64,000 nucleotides of DNA from Ophiosphaerella korrae (lineage: Eukaryota > Ascomycota > Dothideomycetes > Pleosporales > Phaeosphaeriaceae). The DNA is taken from the NCBI GenBank assembly GCA_028456385.1, contig JALNQF010000052.1:62001-126000 (forward strand), in the 5' to 3' direction. The notes below the pieces were generated by a model. That model was not told the DNA's origin and made no database searches. It was given only the letters and a program-made list of their open reading frames with translations. The translations under genes were made by a program, and so were the position numbers. This document shows positions 47,682-59,969 of the stretch, piece by piece; the first letter of the stretch is position 1; each line of letters opens with the position of its first letter.

Positions 47682-50600
47682 ATGGCACCGTCATTTCCTC
47701 CCGTAGTGGAGCAGCTCAGAAGAAACATCGATCTTATCAACCAAGTGCTCAGTAGGCTTGCTCCTGGCCACGAAGAGATTGCCCACCATCGCAACATGCT
47801 TGTTACGCTAAGCAACCAGCTTGCTGAAGCCGAGCTAAATGAAGACTTGGGACTGGGACCAAACACATTACCATCGCCGTACCTAGCCGAGCAACAGATT
47901 CCCGAATACAGCATGTCACCTGTCAGCGCAGCGTCTACGGCTCCACCATCCCGAAAACGAAGTCTAGGACTGATGGTTGATGGAGACGCACCGGACCCGA
48001 AACGCCTTAGTGCGGACCCTAGTCCTCTAACGCCGGGCACTCCCGATTCCTTTTTCGATGCGACTACCCCAGAAGAACAGTATTCACTTCCCAGTCGACC
48101 AGTTGATGCTTCTGGTGGTGGGGGCTCCATGGCTCAAAATGCATACCCTATTATTGACTTGACTATCTCTGAGCCGCCAAGTCCTGAACCATTCCCAGAG
48201 CTCGCCTCCGCTTATCGTGATGATGGAGCTCGCCCCCAGCCAGCAGATGCTTTCAATCAGGATTTCATGACACAGGAGGAGATGGTAGAGTTTCTCTTCA
48301 CGCCGACCCCAGCAAATGGTGGCTATGGTTTCCAGCAGCAACGCCAACAGCCAGATTGGCAACAGAATCAGCAGCCAAACGCCTTAGGTCTTGCGCCAGG
48401 TTTCGACTTTCCAACTCGAGATGTGCCCTACCCGCCTGGCCCTCAACGCCCAGATTGGATGCTTCAAGGCAGCAGTGACGAAGATGAATATGGTGACTTT
48501 CCTATGACTGGCACAGAAGCGGATGCTATAGAGAAGATGCTGGAGTCTATCGAGAAGAACGGCGACGTCACTCAGAATGATAGGGAGCAGACGCCACGGA
48601 TCATGAGCTCAACTCTCAAGGAATACCAGAAGATCGGTCTAACGTGGCTAATCAAGATGGAAGATGGCCGTAATAAAGGTGGCATATTGGCAGATGAGAT
48701 GGGTCTCGGAAAGACTGTAAGTTTGCTCTGCAATAATTGATTCGTCCGAAGAGTCTAGGACTGCCCAATTCTATACTGGATGCCTAAACTCAATACTGGT
48801 CTGCTGACTAATTTGTGAATTTTACTGATGTAAACTCATCTAGGTTCAAGCTCTCGCTCTCATCTGCGCTCGACCTTCACAGGACCTATTATGCAAGACA
48901 ACACTAATCATCGCGCCTGTCGCTCTTATGCGCCAATGGGAAAAAGAGATCGCAAATCACGTCAAGGACCGTCATAAATTGAGTGTCTATCTTTATTGGG
49001 GCAAGGGCAAGAAAGCCGATTTCCACATGCTTCGCCAATATGATGTTGTCCTTACGACTTTTGGCACTCTTACGTCAGAATTTAAGCAAAAAGAATCACG
49101 CCGCGAGTCTATGCTCCATGAGCGTGAGATGCGCGAACCTGGATTTCGACGCAAGGCTTCCGAGAAGCTTGCTCTGTTAGGACCCGAATGTATGTGGTAT
49201 CGGATTATCATGGACGAGGCGCATGGGATCAAGAATCGGAATTCGATAGCATCGAAGGCCTCTGCTGATCTGCAGGCCCATTTCCGCCTTTGCTTAACGG
49301 GTACACCGTAAGTCTAGCCCACTCAGATCTCGCAAATGACTCTGAAATGTTGTTTGCACATTTGTTGACTTGTACTGATCTGCATTCAGAATGATGAATT
49401 CCATTGATGAGCTTTACCCTCTCCTTCGTTTTCTTCGAGTAGATCGGTATGACGATTGGAGGATTTTTTCGATGGATATTGCGAAGGTACATCAGCCTCT
49501 GCTGAGTTCTAGTATAACACAGGGCTCAAGCTGGCATCTAATACCGTAATGTTTGGCCGTGCTAACCCGAATCACAGCCCGCAAAGCATTCGCACCCGCA
49601 AACTCGCAAGAAAGCAGTCAATCGCGTACAAATTTTACTCAAGACAGTCATGTTGCGTCGCCAGAAGACTTCAGAGGTGGATGGCAAGCCTATCCTAACC
49701 CTTCCTCCAAAGGTAAGAGACATATGTATGTTATACGAATGACGTGAACTAACTCTCTACTTGTAGCATACTACGATCGACAATGTTGAGTTCAGTGACG
49801 ACGAATATGCAATCTACAGAGCCCTAGAAGCTAAATCTCAGATTCAATTCAACAAATATGTGAGGCATAATTCTGTGTCAGGTAAGTCGTGGACTCCCAA
49901 GAAGAAGAACTGTTTCTAACAATCAGTAGCCAATTACGCATGCATTTTGGTTCTCTTACTTCGTCTACGTCAAGCCTGCTGTCACCCACACTTGATCCAG
50001 GACCTAAGTCAGCCTGCAACGGAGGGCATTCCAGAAGACGACCTACTTGAGCGTGCTCGCCATCTATCTGAAGAGGTTATTAATCGCCTGAGGGATTTTG
50101 ATTCGTTCGAGTGCCCTGTCTGCCTCGAGGCAGATCCTAACCCGACAATCATTATTCCCTGTGGGCATACAGTATGCGGCGAATGCGTGCAAAAGTTGGT
50201 AGATCCATCCAGGCCTGGCAATAACGATGAGGCTAGCGCGCCCAAGTGTCCCCACTGCCGCGGTGAGCTTCATGCCAAACTCATTACGGACTTCAAGCAT
50301 TTCTGTAGGGTCCATTGTCCAGATCGACTTGAGCCTAACGATAGGGTGGAAGAGCAACCAAGTGAATCCGAGGAGGAGGATTCTGATGAAGATGAGGAAG
50401 GTGGTGTTGATGTTGATGAGAACGGGGATCTTGCTGGTTTCGTTGTTCCGGACGATGAGGTTGACGATGATTTCAAGTCTGGTAGTGGTGACACAGACTC
50501 AAACTCAGGGTCGCGTGCTCGAGCAGCGCCTAAGAAAAAGGCGAAGAAGAGCAAGGGAAAAGGCAAGGCCAAAGCACAGCCAAAGAAGACACTTGCTCAA

Positions 50601-51203
50601 CTGAAGAAGGAATCGCTCCGTAGTAAGGATGCTAAGAAGAAATACCTTCGTCGCCTCGACAAGACCTGGGTTCCGTCGGCCAAGATTCTCCAGACTGTCG
50701 AGGTCCTCAACGATATCCGCAAAAATGATCCGACCGAGAAAACCTTGATCTTCTCGCAATTCACTTCACTCCTGGACTTAGTAGAGGTTCCTCTTCTGCG
50801 ACAGGGATTCCGTTATCAACGCTATGACGGCAGTATGACCATGGATGCCCGCGCCGATGCCGTCGAGGCCTTCATGGAAAACCCCGAAGAAAACGTCATG
50901 CTGGTATCTCTCAAGGCTGGCAACGCAGGTCTCAATCTTTGGCGCGCCAGCCAAGTCATCCTCCTCGACCCCTTCTGGAACCCCTTCGTCGAAGACCAGG
51001 CCGTCGACCGAGCCCACCGCATGCCCCAGGAACGCGACGTCACCGTGCACCGCGTCCTAGTCCCCGAGACTGTCGAAGACCGCATCTGCGCTCTGCAGGA
51101 CAAAAAGCGTGACATCATTGGCGCTGCGCTAGACGAGAACGCATCAAAAGGTCTTGCGCGTCTCAACGTGCGCGAGCTCAAGTTCCTCTTCGGCCTGGGA
51201 TAA
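47682..51203 (+). CDS. SNF2-family ATPase with RING finger (ULS1/RAD5 type)
   Basis: DNA translocase and probable ubiquitin ligase acting on chromatin or sumoylated proteins. Exons are 47682-48716, 48844-49307, 49390-49486, 49578-49712, 49767-49881 and 49927-51203, giving 1040 residues. The N-terminus (residues 1-300) is disordered, with the SUMO-interacting-like stretch YPIIDLTISEP. The helicase core has Walker A DEMGLGKT, spliced to VQALALI, then APVALMRQWEKEI, the DEAH box and LCLTGTP. A C3HC4 RING follows (CPVCLEADPN, PCGHTVCGECVQ, CPHC), then an acidic/Lys-rich insert, and the second RecA lobe (KTLIFSQFTSLLDL, VSLKAGNAGLNL, QAVDRAHRMPQ). RING placed between lobes and the SIM-like motif point to the ULS1 branch. 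The frame also stays open to an ATG at 47358, which would add 108 residues. Confidence 0.9.
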
Positions 51204-51922
51204 GCGTCAGGTCCTTAAGGTTCTCCGATCCACTAGTCGCAACTGTACGGCGACTCCCGTGATCTTTTTCTTCCCCCATCCTTTGCATAGTTAGCGTAAC
51301 ATATGTTTCGCATTTTGATACCCGATCTATACGATCATGGAGGTTTCTTTGTGGGTTTGTATGGCTGCCCCAAGGCGGTTGGCGTTGATGGTGGGTGAGA
51401 AGTGCGGTATGGCTATTAGCGCGCGGTTACGTTGGATATAGTAACTTGACGAGTAGCCGAGTGGATGAGCGGGACTTCACTGCTGCATGTGACGTGATAT
51501 TGTGAATGAGTTGCTTTGATATCTGGAGCTCCTCGTCAATTCTGGAACCGGTTTGGCCACGTTTGGATGACATGTAGTATGAGTTCGAGGCTGTGAAAGT
51601 AAACCTGGTAGGCATTTGATCATATCTGTGTTTGTTTGTAGCACTTTGACAACTGGTGAACCAGTGTCTGTTCATAGAGAGCATAATGTGGTTTTGATTG
51701 GAAGAGGAAAGGAAATGGCTCAACTACTGGTTCGGTAAATCCTATTTGATATTTACACGTAGCGGATAATATGTCTATAGCAAAGTAGATCGTTCCTCAA
51801 GTAAAACATACCATTGAGCCAAATAAGTACAGTATCCCCGAACATCCCGACACGCATAAAGACTAAAGAGACTATTCGAGGAAGTGAGAACTGTGCCGCT
51901 AGCTGCACGATGCGCAGTTGAA
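51204..51922. other. Intergenic, convergent 3' ends
   Basis: These 719 bp lie between the helicase and HPP-protein stops. No gene was seen. Confidence 0.5.
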
Positions 51923-52726
51923 CTACAAAGGCCCGCTTTCTAGGTCACGCAGTGCATTATGTGGACTATCGGCGGGAGAATCCTCTGCTATTGGCGGCTT
52001 TCGATGGCGATGCTGGTCATTCTTGGGCGGCTGCAGGGGCGGTATTTGAGCAACCCAGAACTTGGGGTACTGTCGCTGAATGTTGTTGATAATCAAGGCA
52101 GTCATAAGGACGATAGTGGACGACAGTAGGAGTACAGGAAGGAAGTACCACCTAAGCGCCCAGATATTTGGGTCAATGCAAGGAAGCAGTGCAGTTGCTC
52201 CGGCAGGTGGATGAGTGGATTTGGTCAGATGCATGACTACAAGAGCAATTGCTGTTGCTAGACTAGCTGCGAGCCATTGGAGTGGTGGGAAAGGCTCATC
52301 GTGTAGATTGAATTGGAAGATGGTCGAGATGATTACGCCAGTCAGGCCGCTGAAGAAGTGGCCGAAGATGAGAGAGCGAGGTTGTGCGAGAGGGACATCA
52401 ATGGCTCCATAACAAAGGATTGCGGAGGCGCCCTGTTCTGAAGTTAGTTTACGCCTGAATATTTAGAACGGCTCTGTGCCTACGAATGAAGCTACGATCG
52501 GAGGCACAAGGCGTACTGTAAAGTACTCTGTGTGCGCAAATATCGCAATGATGATGCTAAGTCCACCGAAAGCGCCAACAAAGCCGTAAAAACAGACCAT
52601 CCATGTTGGAGACGGAGGCAGTGGTTTCCCACGAAAGCCCAGCCAACGACTTAACCAAAGTGGCAGTTTTGCAAGGCCAGTCTGAATATGACGCTCGAGA
52701 GGAACCAGAAGATCCGGTGGCGGCAT
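51923..52726 (-). CDS. HPP-family integral membrane protein
   Basis: Exons are 52726-52484 and 52432-51923, giving 250 residues. The 51-nt intron (GTAGGC...CTAAC...AACAG) joins VPPIVASF to GASAILCYGAIDVPLAQPRS, restoring the HPP-family core (PPxxASFGASAxLxYxxPxxPLAQPR). Four to five membrane helices are visible: FVGAFGGLSIIIAIFA, the core helix, GLTGVIISTIFQF, LAASLATAIALVVMH and FLPVLLLSSTIVLMTAL. HPP is seen in THPPAGATALLPC. The C-terminus is Pro/His-rich and cytosolic. Plant members (nitrite transport into chloroplasts) give a hint of anion transport, but function in fungi is not settled. The start is the first Met before the first helix. Confidence 0.87.
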
Positions 52727-53450
52727 TGTGTACAAGATGGAAAGCGCGAATACAGGCACGAAGAAGAAAGCAGTAATCAACTCAGAGGAAGGAAAGGGCC
52801 TGCAATTCGGTGACAACAATTGAAGAAGATGAGGTTTGCAGGAGTGACGATGCAACAGAAGAAATGACGTTGGGATAGCGAGATAAACATAGGAAACTAG
52901 GAAAGGAAAGAACGAAAGCCGAACATCACCGAGAAATTAGGGATGCACTGTCAGCACATGAAAGTTAGTTCAAGTCGGTTGCAATGCGAGACTGGTTCTC
53001 GTTCTCGCGTTGTTCAGGCGCGTTAGGAGGATTAATTGCAGCTACCAGGCACAACGGCGATACCATGGTGATATTCTATGGCGTGCGCGTTTGAACAAAC
53101 CTCATAGTCGCACACAGCGAACTACGGTGTCCAAGGCGTGGACATAAATCAAATAACAATGTGGAGAATGACGCTAATTAGGTAACGAGAGCTGGGATAT
53201 CCGTATTTCGGCCGAGATATCTGCGAGATTAGCGAAACAAATCCAATTCGTCAGCGATTCAAGGGGCGCGTGGATTGGTCCTTGATATCTTGAGGATGAT
53301 AGCGTGTACCCTCTCACCAGCTGGATATAAGCGTGTATTGCTAGCTGAGTTGAACATATGATTACGCGGAATTCACCAGAACAAGATATCGTGTTGTTTG
53401 CTCGTAAGAACAATAATTCAATGTTAACTCCGTGAATGCATCGCTAGATA
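52727..53450. other. Intergenic, HPP-gene promoter side
   Basis: These 724 bp run upstream of the HPP gene to the 3' end of the rhodopsin-like gene. No ORF was supported. Confidence 0.4.
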
Positions 53451-54784
53451 TCATACTGTCTGCAATGTCTCGTCCCTCCGTCCTTCTGTGCTATGATCTG
53501 ACGTCGAGTTCCCTAGTATTAGGGCTGCCGAGTCTACCCGAACATTATTCTTCATGTTCGAACCGGAATCATTGCTCTGCCCATCTTGGTCTCTCAGTCT
53601 CCCTGGCAAGCTCATATCGGCTACAAAACTCGGTCTTGTAATGTGATGTTCTTTCAGGATCCCCATATTCTTCAAAAGCTTCTCAGCTGGGCTCTTCAGA
53701 CATGGCAACGATGAAGCGATTATGCCGGTCTGCTCCTCCAACTTCGCCCACATCGACGGCAGAATAGTCGCTTGCATTGGGTCGCCCTTCCCAAACGTCG
53801 TGAATGTGGTCATCTTTGCACATAGAACCGCGGTGGCGAGGAGGCCAAGGGCCATGAGGATGCAGATGAATATCCTTTCGGAGGTGCTGCGATGCAGAGT
53901 TCGGACTAATGGGATCGGGAAGAATGAGAGCGTGAGATCCATGATAATATAAATTGCTGGTACTAGAATAAGTGCTGCTCATGAATTCGGGGTTCAGAAT
54001 GTCGTACCAGAGACTGCCCAGCCATAGTTTACAATATGAGCACTGATCAACGCCAATCATGTCAGTAAAGTTCACCCATTATTATAGATATGCTAATTAT
54101 ATCCCCGAGGTCGCCCTTTTCCAGAAATACGAAGAAGCGAGCGATTCAGTTCAGTGGAGAGATCAAGTGAAGTCAACTTACTACTCGCAATCAGTAAAGA
54201 TTTTCAATAGTAAATGCAGTAAAAGCCTACCATATCCCAGCATTTACCAGGAGTCATCTCCCAATTAAAGTTGATTGGTGTACATTGTCCAAATTGGATG
54301 ACAATATATGATGAGGATATCAGCCCCTGTAAGCCCATAATGAGATACAGCGGGTATCGCCAGAGCTTGTCGGAGCCATATCGCAGCAAAGAGCAAGCAA
54401 TAGACAAACGAACGAGGCCGTACGTTATTACCCAGACTGTTTGCATTGCAAATTGTATTCGGCGCTGTTCCTTGATGCTCTCTGGCGTAAGATAGGCTAT
54501 TGGTTTTCCCCAGCCATGCGTTGCTGCAGCGATAGCGAGAAAAACAGTTACTAACGACAGTGGCTGCTGCATCGATCAGCGCCAATATAGCAGGGGCTTG
54601 TAAGATGGCTGACCTCTGCGATTACAATGAGCCAATCGTCAAGATATAATCTTTTTGTCCTATTCAGACGAGTGTATATTCGTGCAATAACCAGCACAAG
54701 CGAGAACGTCGCTAATATACACACCGGAATAAGGTATGATCCTGCTTTATTGGAATAGGGAGGTGTCGCTATAACGCTAGCCAT
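53451..54784 (-). CDS. Rhodopsin/PTH11-like seven-helix membrane protein
   Basis: Exons are 54784-54614, 54566-54231, probably 54115-54076, and 53962-53451, giving about 352 residues. The N-terminus has helix SYLIPVCILATFSLVLVIAR with the following RIYTRLNRTKRLYLDDWLIV, the usual R-x-Y and DDW pattern of fungal rhodopsin-like receptors. Later come PLSLVTVFLAIAAATHGWGK, IQFAMQTVWVITYGLVRLSI, LYLIMGLQGLISSSYIVIQF with CTPINFNWEM and CWDM, then AIYIIMDLTLSFFPIPLVRT and ERIFICILMALGLLATAVLC. The tail has LEEQTGIIASSLPCLKSPAE. The 40-nt third exon is the weakest part: it fits phase and links CWDM to VPAIYIIMDL. No CFEM domain precedes. A role in sensing surface or chemical cues is inferred from the PTH11 family only. 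Confidence 0.73.
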
Positions 54785-56047
54785 AGTTCTGTCGAGTTTC
54801 GAGGCCAGGGTTTAGATATTAATCGATGAAAATAGTCTAAAGCTGAAGATGAAGTAAAACCAAGCTTTTTGAGGAACTTCACTCTCCCATAGTCAGTTTT
54901 CTTTCCTTGACACTGTGATTTGTATATACGGGCCACTCTTCGGTCCGTCGCTTCCTACCCGTATTAGAGCCAGGATATAGGACATCTGATTGGTGTTCCC
55001 CAGGTTACGGCTCGTAACTTGAGGTGGTCTTCCTTGTAGGTGGCGCAACTACGCTATGGCATGATTTCGTACTTGTAACGTTTTCCGGGTATTTCCCTTG
55101 TTTGAGTCTGGGTTCGCCCGCTTTCAGGTCATCACCTGGCCCATTCGAGACACGGGGTACTCGGACAAGCACATGTGGAACGAAAGGCACGTACCGTGTA
55201 TTGGCGTTGTCGACCCCCCTGGATGAAACGTGCGCGCGTTCAGTTTCGAACTTGAGTAGGTATTCATTTGCGAGCAGGGCCTTCTTTTTCTCCCAACAAG
55301 CATATTGTAATCTCCGCATGGTCCTACGCTAACATTTCATCTTTGTTTGTCAATTTGGACAATTGATTGATAGTAGAGGGAAGCAATTGAGAGGACGTTG
55401 AATCATTCATTTCGAAACAGAAACATAGGTCACCAAGTAGTCTTGCGACTACCAGCTCACATCAACACAAAGAAAGCCCTGATCTGATTATCACCGGGCC
55501 TAGAAGATCTCCCGGTTCGGCAGCCATACCCGTAATACCGAGATGGCGGATGCCCGTGCACCACATCTGTCGTTCTGATATGATGCGATCCAGGGTCCTG
55601 TCTTCAAGTATGACCCATTGGTAGTTGTATCGATGTGGACAGAATCAATTATATTGCTGACATGGGACAATGTGGATGATGCGACGCTGTGAACTTATTG
55701 GTCTTGGAGATGAGTGAGAGACCTCTCAAAATAGAAAGCGGCTCAGTCTTGGCAACGTGAAATCATTCCGCAGCCACAAGGTTCCCACACTACTCAGATT
55801 CTCAAAAACTATCTTTAGCCTTTCAAAGTTGAAGATATGTGTAGAGGTGGAAGTAGGGTGTCGGTAAGGTTAGTCCAGGTACCCGCACATCTCATTGGTC
55901 ACAATGGTTGCCCCTCTCCTAGCACGACGATATCACTCGTTGCTCAACCCTACATTGATTTCTCTACGCGCGATGACGCAGCAAGAACATGACCACACAA
56001 AAACTTCGACCCATCGATAATTACAATTTCTCACAACGTTATAAGTT
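54785..56047. other. Intergenic
   Basis: These 1263 bp lie between two divergent genes. Antisense ORFs near 55005-55332 lack family features. No gene was supported. Confidence 0.45.
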
Positions 56048-56308
56048 ATGGTTGGATGCCCTGAGTGTGGAGCTGGTGCGGATGTGACGAAAGACGGAGC
56101 ATGGGCACACTGTGCATCTTGTATGCGTTATTCGTCTAGAATGTCTCCGAATTTTTACATATCACATATCTGACATACCCAAATAGGCAATACAGTGTTT
56201 GAGCCCGGGAAAGAGGGAAGCCAATACAAGGGTAGCGGCAGCGGCTCAGGGGATAAAGAGGAGGAGAAGGCTGAGGACAAAGAGAGCAAGAAGCAGGGTG
56301 GGATATAG
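56048..56308 (+). CDS. Small zinc-ribbon-like protein (64 aa)
   Basis: Two exons, 56048-56120 and 56187-56308, joined by a 66-nt intron with GTATGC donor and AATAG acceptor. The spliced product of 64 residues begins MVGCPECGAGADVTKDGAWA, then HCASCNTVFEPG. Two CxxC knuckles 15 residues apart, one rebuilt across the splice site, give a treble-clef or zinc-ribbon-like site. The tail is Gly/Ser/Lys/Glu-rich and charged (DKEEEKAEDKESKKQGG). I do not recognise a family; such proteins may bind a protein partner or nucleic acid. The intron-restored Cys pair is good evidence that this is a real gene although each exon is tiny. The alternative read-through has a stop after SPNFYISHI. Confidence 0.62.
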
Positions 56309-56876
56309 AAGAGTCGAAAAGCGAATAATGCGTGGGTACGATAAGGTGGAGGGAAGTGCGAATGCAATTTTTCGAGTATTGTCACTACTCGCGGCTCGCT
56401 GTATGTACTCAAGACGCAGGCTGATGTTTGATGGAGGCGTTGTTCGAGATGTTCTGCAGCAGTGGCAGCCGTTCTTGCTGCACTGAGTGTAGGCGATATT
56501 TTCTTGGCGGGGATCACCGCACTGTGCGAACAGACGCTCCGCCGAATGGTAGGACTCCAACACGTCTATCACTATCTCTGATCTTAGCAATCGAATTATG
56601 CACCTCTCCCTTTGCACTGCCTCGCTTCAAGTACAGAGCCATCGCTTCCCATTCCTACTGATGTATTTGCGTTGCTACGATCCGCAGCCGACCTTTGTCA
56701 TAGCAAGCTGACAGCAAACAACGATAGGCGTGAGGTGCGGCGAGCTGAGCCTCGATTCTACCCCGCAGCGTTGCAGACCTGTTGCAAGCGCAAGAGGGCG
56801 GTCAGCCTTGTTACTATACCATAGCACAACACGTTACAAACTAGGCATGGTTGTTAGACCTACAGCTTGATCTAAG
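56309..56876. other. Intergenic
   Basis: These 568 bp lie upstream of the NACHT gene. The short ORFs are not supported. Confidence 0.4.
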
Positions 56877-59800
56877 ATGCGGAAACGAGACCGCGTACAG
56901 AATCGCGTGCGCGCATTGTTCGCAGCAGACACTACCCACCCGGCACCAACACGCACGGTTCCTCTGCCGCCTGCGCAACAAACGGCTTCTCCTCAGGCCC
57001 CACTTCTATCGTCCCCGCCATGTCCAACGGGATCGAGCGCAGGTCTGTCGGCCGCAACAACGCCGCATAGCTTGGTGCTACAGAAGGCCTTGGCGAAAAC
57101 ATTAGAGAAGCTCCCAGAGGCCGAGAGAGCAGCGTTTGCGCAGGCGTCGAAGACGATCGACGAGCGAACCCTGCTTTTCCGCGTACAAACCTACGATGCG
57201 ACGCACAAGGACGACTCATCCTTCAGGCCTCATGCTGAGCGTCTTTCCAAATTCCTGGATCTACTCAACAGATTCATGGGAGGCGTGGCCATAGGCATTC
57301 AGGCGAGCCCTGAAATATCATCTCTGGTGGTTGGCTCGGTCAGGGTCGTCATCGACCTCGCCCTGAAGTTTACAATGTATTTCAGCAAGCTGACTGACAT
57401 GATCTGCACTTTCGAAGACTACCTAGGTCCTCTGTCGGAATATGCAAAGGCGGCAGATATCAATCTTGTAGAGACGACGGTGGTCAATGCTTACGCGAAC
57501 GTGCTTGGCTTTGGCTGGAAGGCGCGACGTGTATTCGTCGACGCCAACGGCGATCAGCGGAAGTGGATATCCCTCAGAACGTTCATGCGCCAGCACTGGG
57601 AGACGTTTGAGTCAGAGTTTGCGATTATCAAAGAAGATCTGCAGCACCATCTTGACGTACTGCTACATTCTGTCCAGTCACTGCATTATGACTTTTCCAG
57701 GAAGGCTGAGCAAGCAAGGCGGCGTGAAGAAGACAGTAAGGCAGCTTTCACCAATGTTCTGCGCGAAGCCATGTCGTTGACACGTCTTCAGGGAGGGAAA
57801 GATCAGCGTTCCTCGCTTGGGTGTCGAGCATCGATTTCGAGAAAACTCACCAGGATACTTATGCGAAGAAGCACGAAAAGACTTGCGATTGGCTGATGCG
57901 AGAGCCAAAGTATCAGCGGTGGTTCAACAGCCCCGCTTCATCCCTCCTCTGGTGCCATGGAAAACGTAAGCAACACTGTGCTCTCTCAAACACATGACGT
58001 GCTAACGACTTCTAGCTGGAATTGGCAAGTCTGTGCTTGCGTAAGTGACATTGAATCCTATCTTGTATAGAGATCATCGTTCTTACTCGCGGTCTAGGTC
58101 CAGCGTCATTGAAGATATTACGACGAAGATCGGACTGCAAGAGGATGCTGGCCTCTGCTTTGTTTACTACAACTACCGAAACCCGCAGCTGAAGGAGCTT
58201 CATCAAATTGTAGCTGCTTTACTCAAGCAATTGTGTCAAAGAAAAGACCAGTTGCCCTGCGACCTACTCCAAACCAAGCAAGATGCCTTGTCTTCATCCT
58301 TAATAGGTACACAGGAAAGATTTACATCTCTCATCGAGGATCTATCTCAGGTATACGTGGTGTTTGACGCTCTTGATGAGTGTCCAGAGCAAGAGCGAGG
58401 AGATATCCTCGGGTTCATCACCGGCATAGTGACGACACAGGTCGGTTGCCAAGTCAAGGTGTTTGTTACCAGTCGGAATGAAATGGACATCGCAAAAGCC
58501 TTCGGAGACAAGTACATACCTACGATTCAGATCCAGACCGAAAACGTCACTGCCGATATAGAAAGTTTTGCTCGCAGTGAGGTTGCAAAGCTTCAGGCTG
58601 GGAAGCATGGGAAGACCCTCTACCTTACGAATGATAAACTCAAGGAAAAGATCATTCAGACACTCACTACAAAGGCAGAAGGGATGTGAGTTCTTAGCAA
58701 GTATCCGATGTAGAGGTTGCCACAGGCTGAATGTGGTACAGGTTTCTCTGGGTCAACCTTCAGCTAGACAGTCTCTGTCAAGCAAGCAAGGCTCAAAAAG
58801 ATCGAGTAGTGGAAGCTGCACTGGAGGCACTGCCCCAGGGCCTGCCAGACACCTACGTTCGAATCCTTGAGCGGATTGAAGCCCAGTCTCCGTACATGAG
58901 GGATCTGACACTTAATTGTCTGGCTTGGACAGTCTATGCTCGGAGGCCTCTCAGCACTCGGGAACTACAACTAGCTCTTGCGATCGACCCGAAGTGCACG
59001 GTTCAACAAGATCTACAAACCGACTCCCCTCAAGTGATACTTGAAGCTTGTGGTAACCTACTAGAAGAAGCCAATGGCTCTATCCGGCCGATCCACTACA
59101 CAGTGCAGGAGTTCTTGACTACCGCCGTTCAAGGGCTGCCGCAACAAACCATACGAGCGCAGCTTCTAGGCTCGACCTCTATGCACAGGCGATTGAGCTT
59201 AGTGTGTCTCGCGTACATCCGACTAACAGCATTCGATAAACCAGCTCAGCGCGAGTGGGACCTTTATGAACAACTTCAAGAAAATGATCTAGCCGGCTAT
59301 GCATGTCAGAACTTCGACTATCATATTTCGAATTGCGACGAATCCTCTGTCGATGTTATGGACCAACTAGAGGCACTGTTGCGGCAAGAAAGTACATATC
59401 TTGCATCAGTCCTACAAATCAAGGTGTTACGAGATAGCCATAACTACTACGACGTTATACAGCGCTTTAATAACATGAACTTCATCGTAACCCCGGATAC
59501 AATTGTGTACAGCACTAGTCTCTACAACATTCCCACCGTAAGGCAAAAATGGGTCGATCAAACGCCCCCAACATATGCTTTGCACCTGGCGGCTTCTGCA
59601 GGGCTGACGAATGCAGTCATCCGGCTTCTAGAAGGGGATTGTACCATTGATGAGAAAGACGGGCATGACAGCACTTCCTTATACTACGCGTGCCTCAATG
59701 GCAACCTAGACGTCATTCAGATATTGATCGACAAGAAGGCCGACGTCAACACGCAGGGTGGGTACTACGGAAACGCACTGTAGGCAGCTTCAGTTGGAGG

Positions 59801-59969
59801 CCACGAGCAGGTAGTCAAGATACTGCTTGACAGCGAGGCTGACGTCAACGCGCAGGGTGGGGACTACGGAAACGCACTGCAGGCAGCTTGAGCTGAAGGC
59901 CACGAGCAGGTAATCAAGATGCTACATGATGCAGGTGCTCTACAGCGCCAGGAAGACGATCTTGTATAG
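56877..59969 (+). CDS. NACHT-ankyrin STAND (NLR-like) protein, repeat tail interrupted
   Basis: Fungal STAND protein. Exons are 56877-57735, 57792-57965, 58016-58040, 58098-58685 and 58742-59783, giving 895 residues up to the first stop. The N-terminal region (about 60-270) resembles the effector/sensor segment common in fungal NACHT proteins (SLVVGSVRVVIDLALKFTMY). The linker ERSAFLAWVSSIDFEKTHQD and SSLLWCHGKPGIGKSVLA follow. The P-loop (residues 343-350) is encoded across a 25-nt micro-exon. Walker B VVFDALDECP has Asp443/446. After WHD-like sequence, ankyrin repeats start near YALHLAASAGLTNAVIRLLE. TAG at 59781 and TGA at 59889 interrupt the same frame, which continues with ankyrin repeats until TAG at 59967. 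The repeats, 99 nt apart, are nearly identical, and one reads CTG-CAG where the other reads CTG-TAG. STAND proteins often mediate non-self recognition; this allele may be truncated. Confidence 0.8.
59736..59940 (+). repeat. Near-identical tandem 99-nt ankyrin-coding units
   Basis: Two copies of a unit with GACGTCAACRCGCAGGGTGG, TACTACGGAAACGCACTG, GGCCACGAGCAGGTARTCAAG are separated by 99 nt (33 codons, one ankyrin repeat). High identity suggests recent duplication or concerted change. The stops at 59781 and 59889 fall within them. Confidence 0.75.

Noticed and set aside
53558..53575. Possible tRNA B-box (GGTTCGAA on the minus strand)
   Set aside because: Lies within the rhodopsin-like coding exon and no cloverleaf or A box was found nearby. 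No tRNA gene is claimed in the window.
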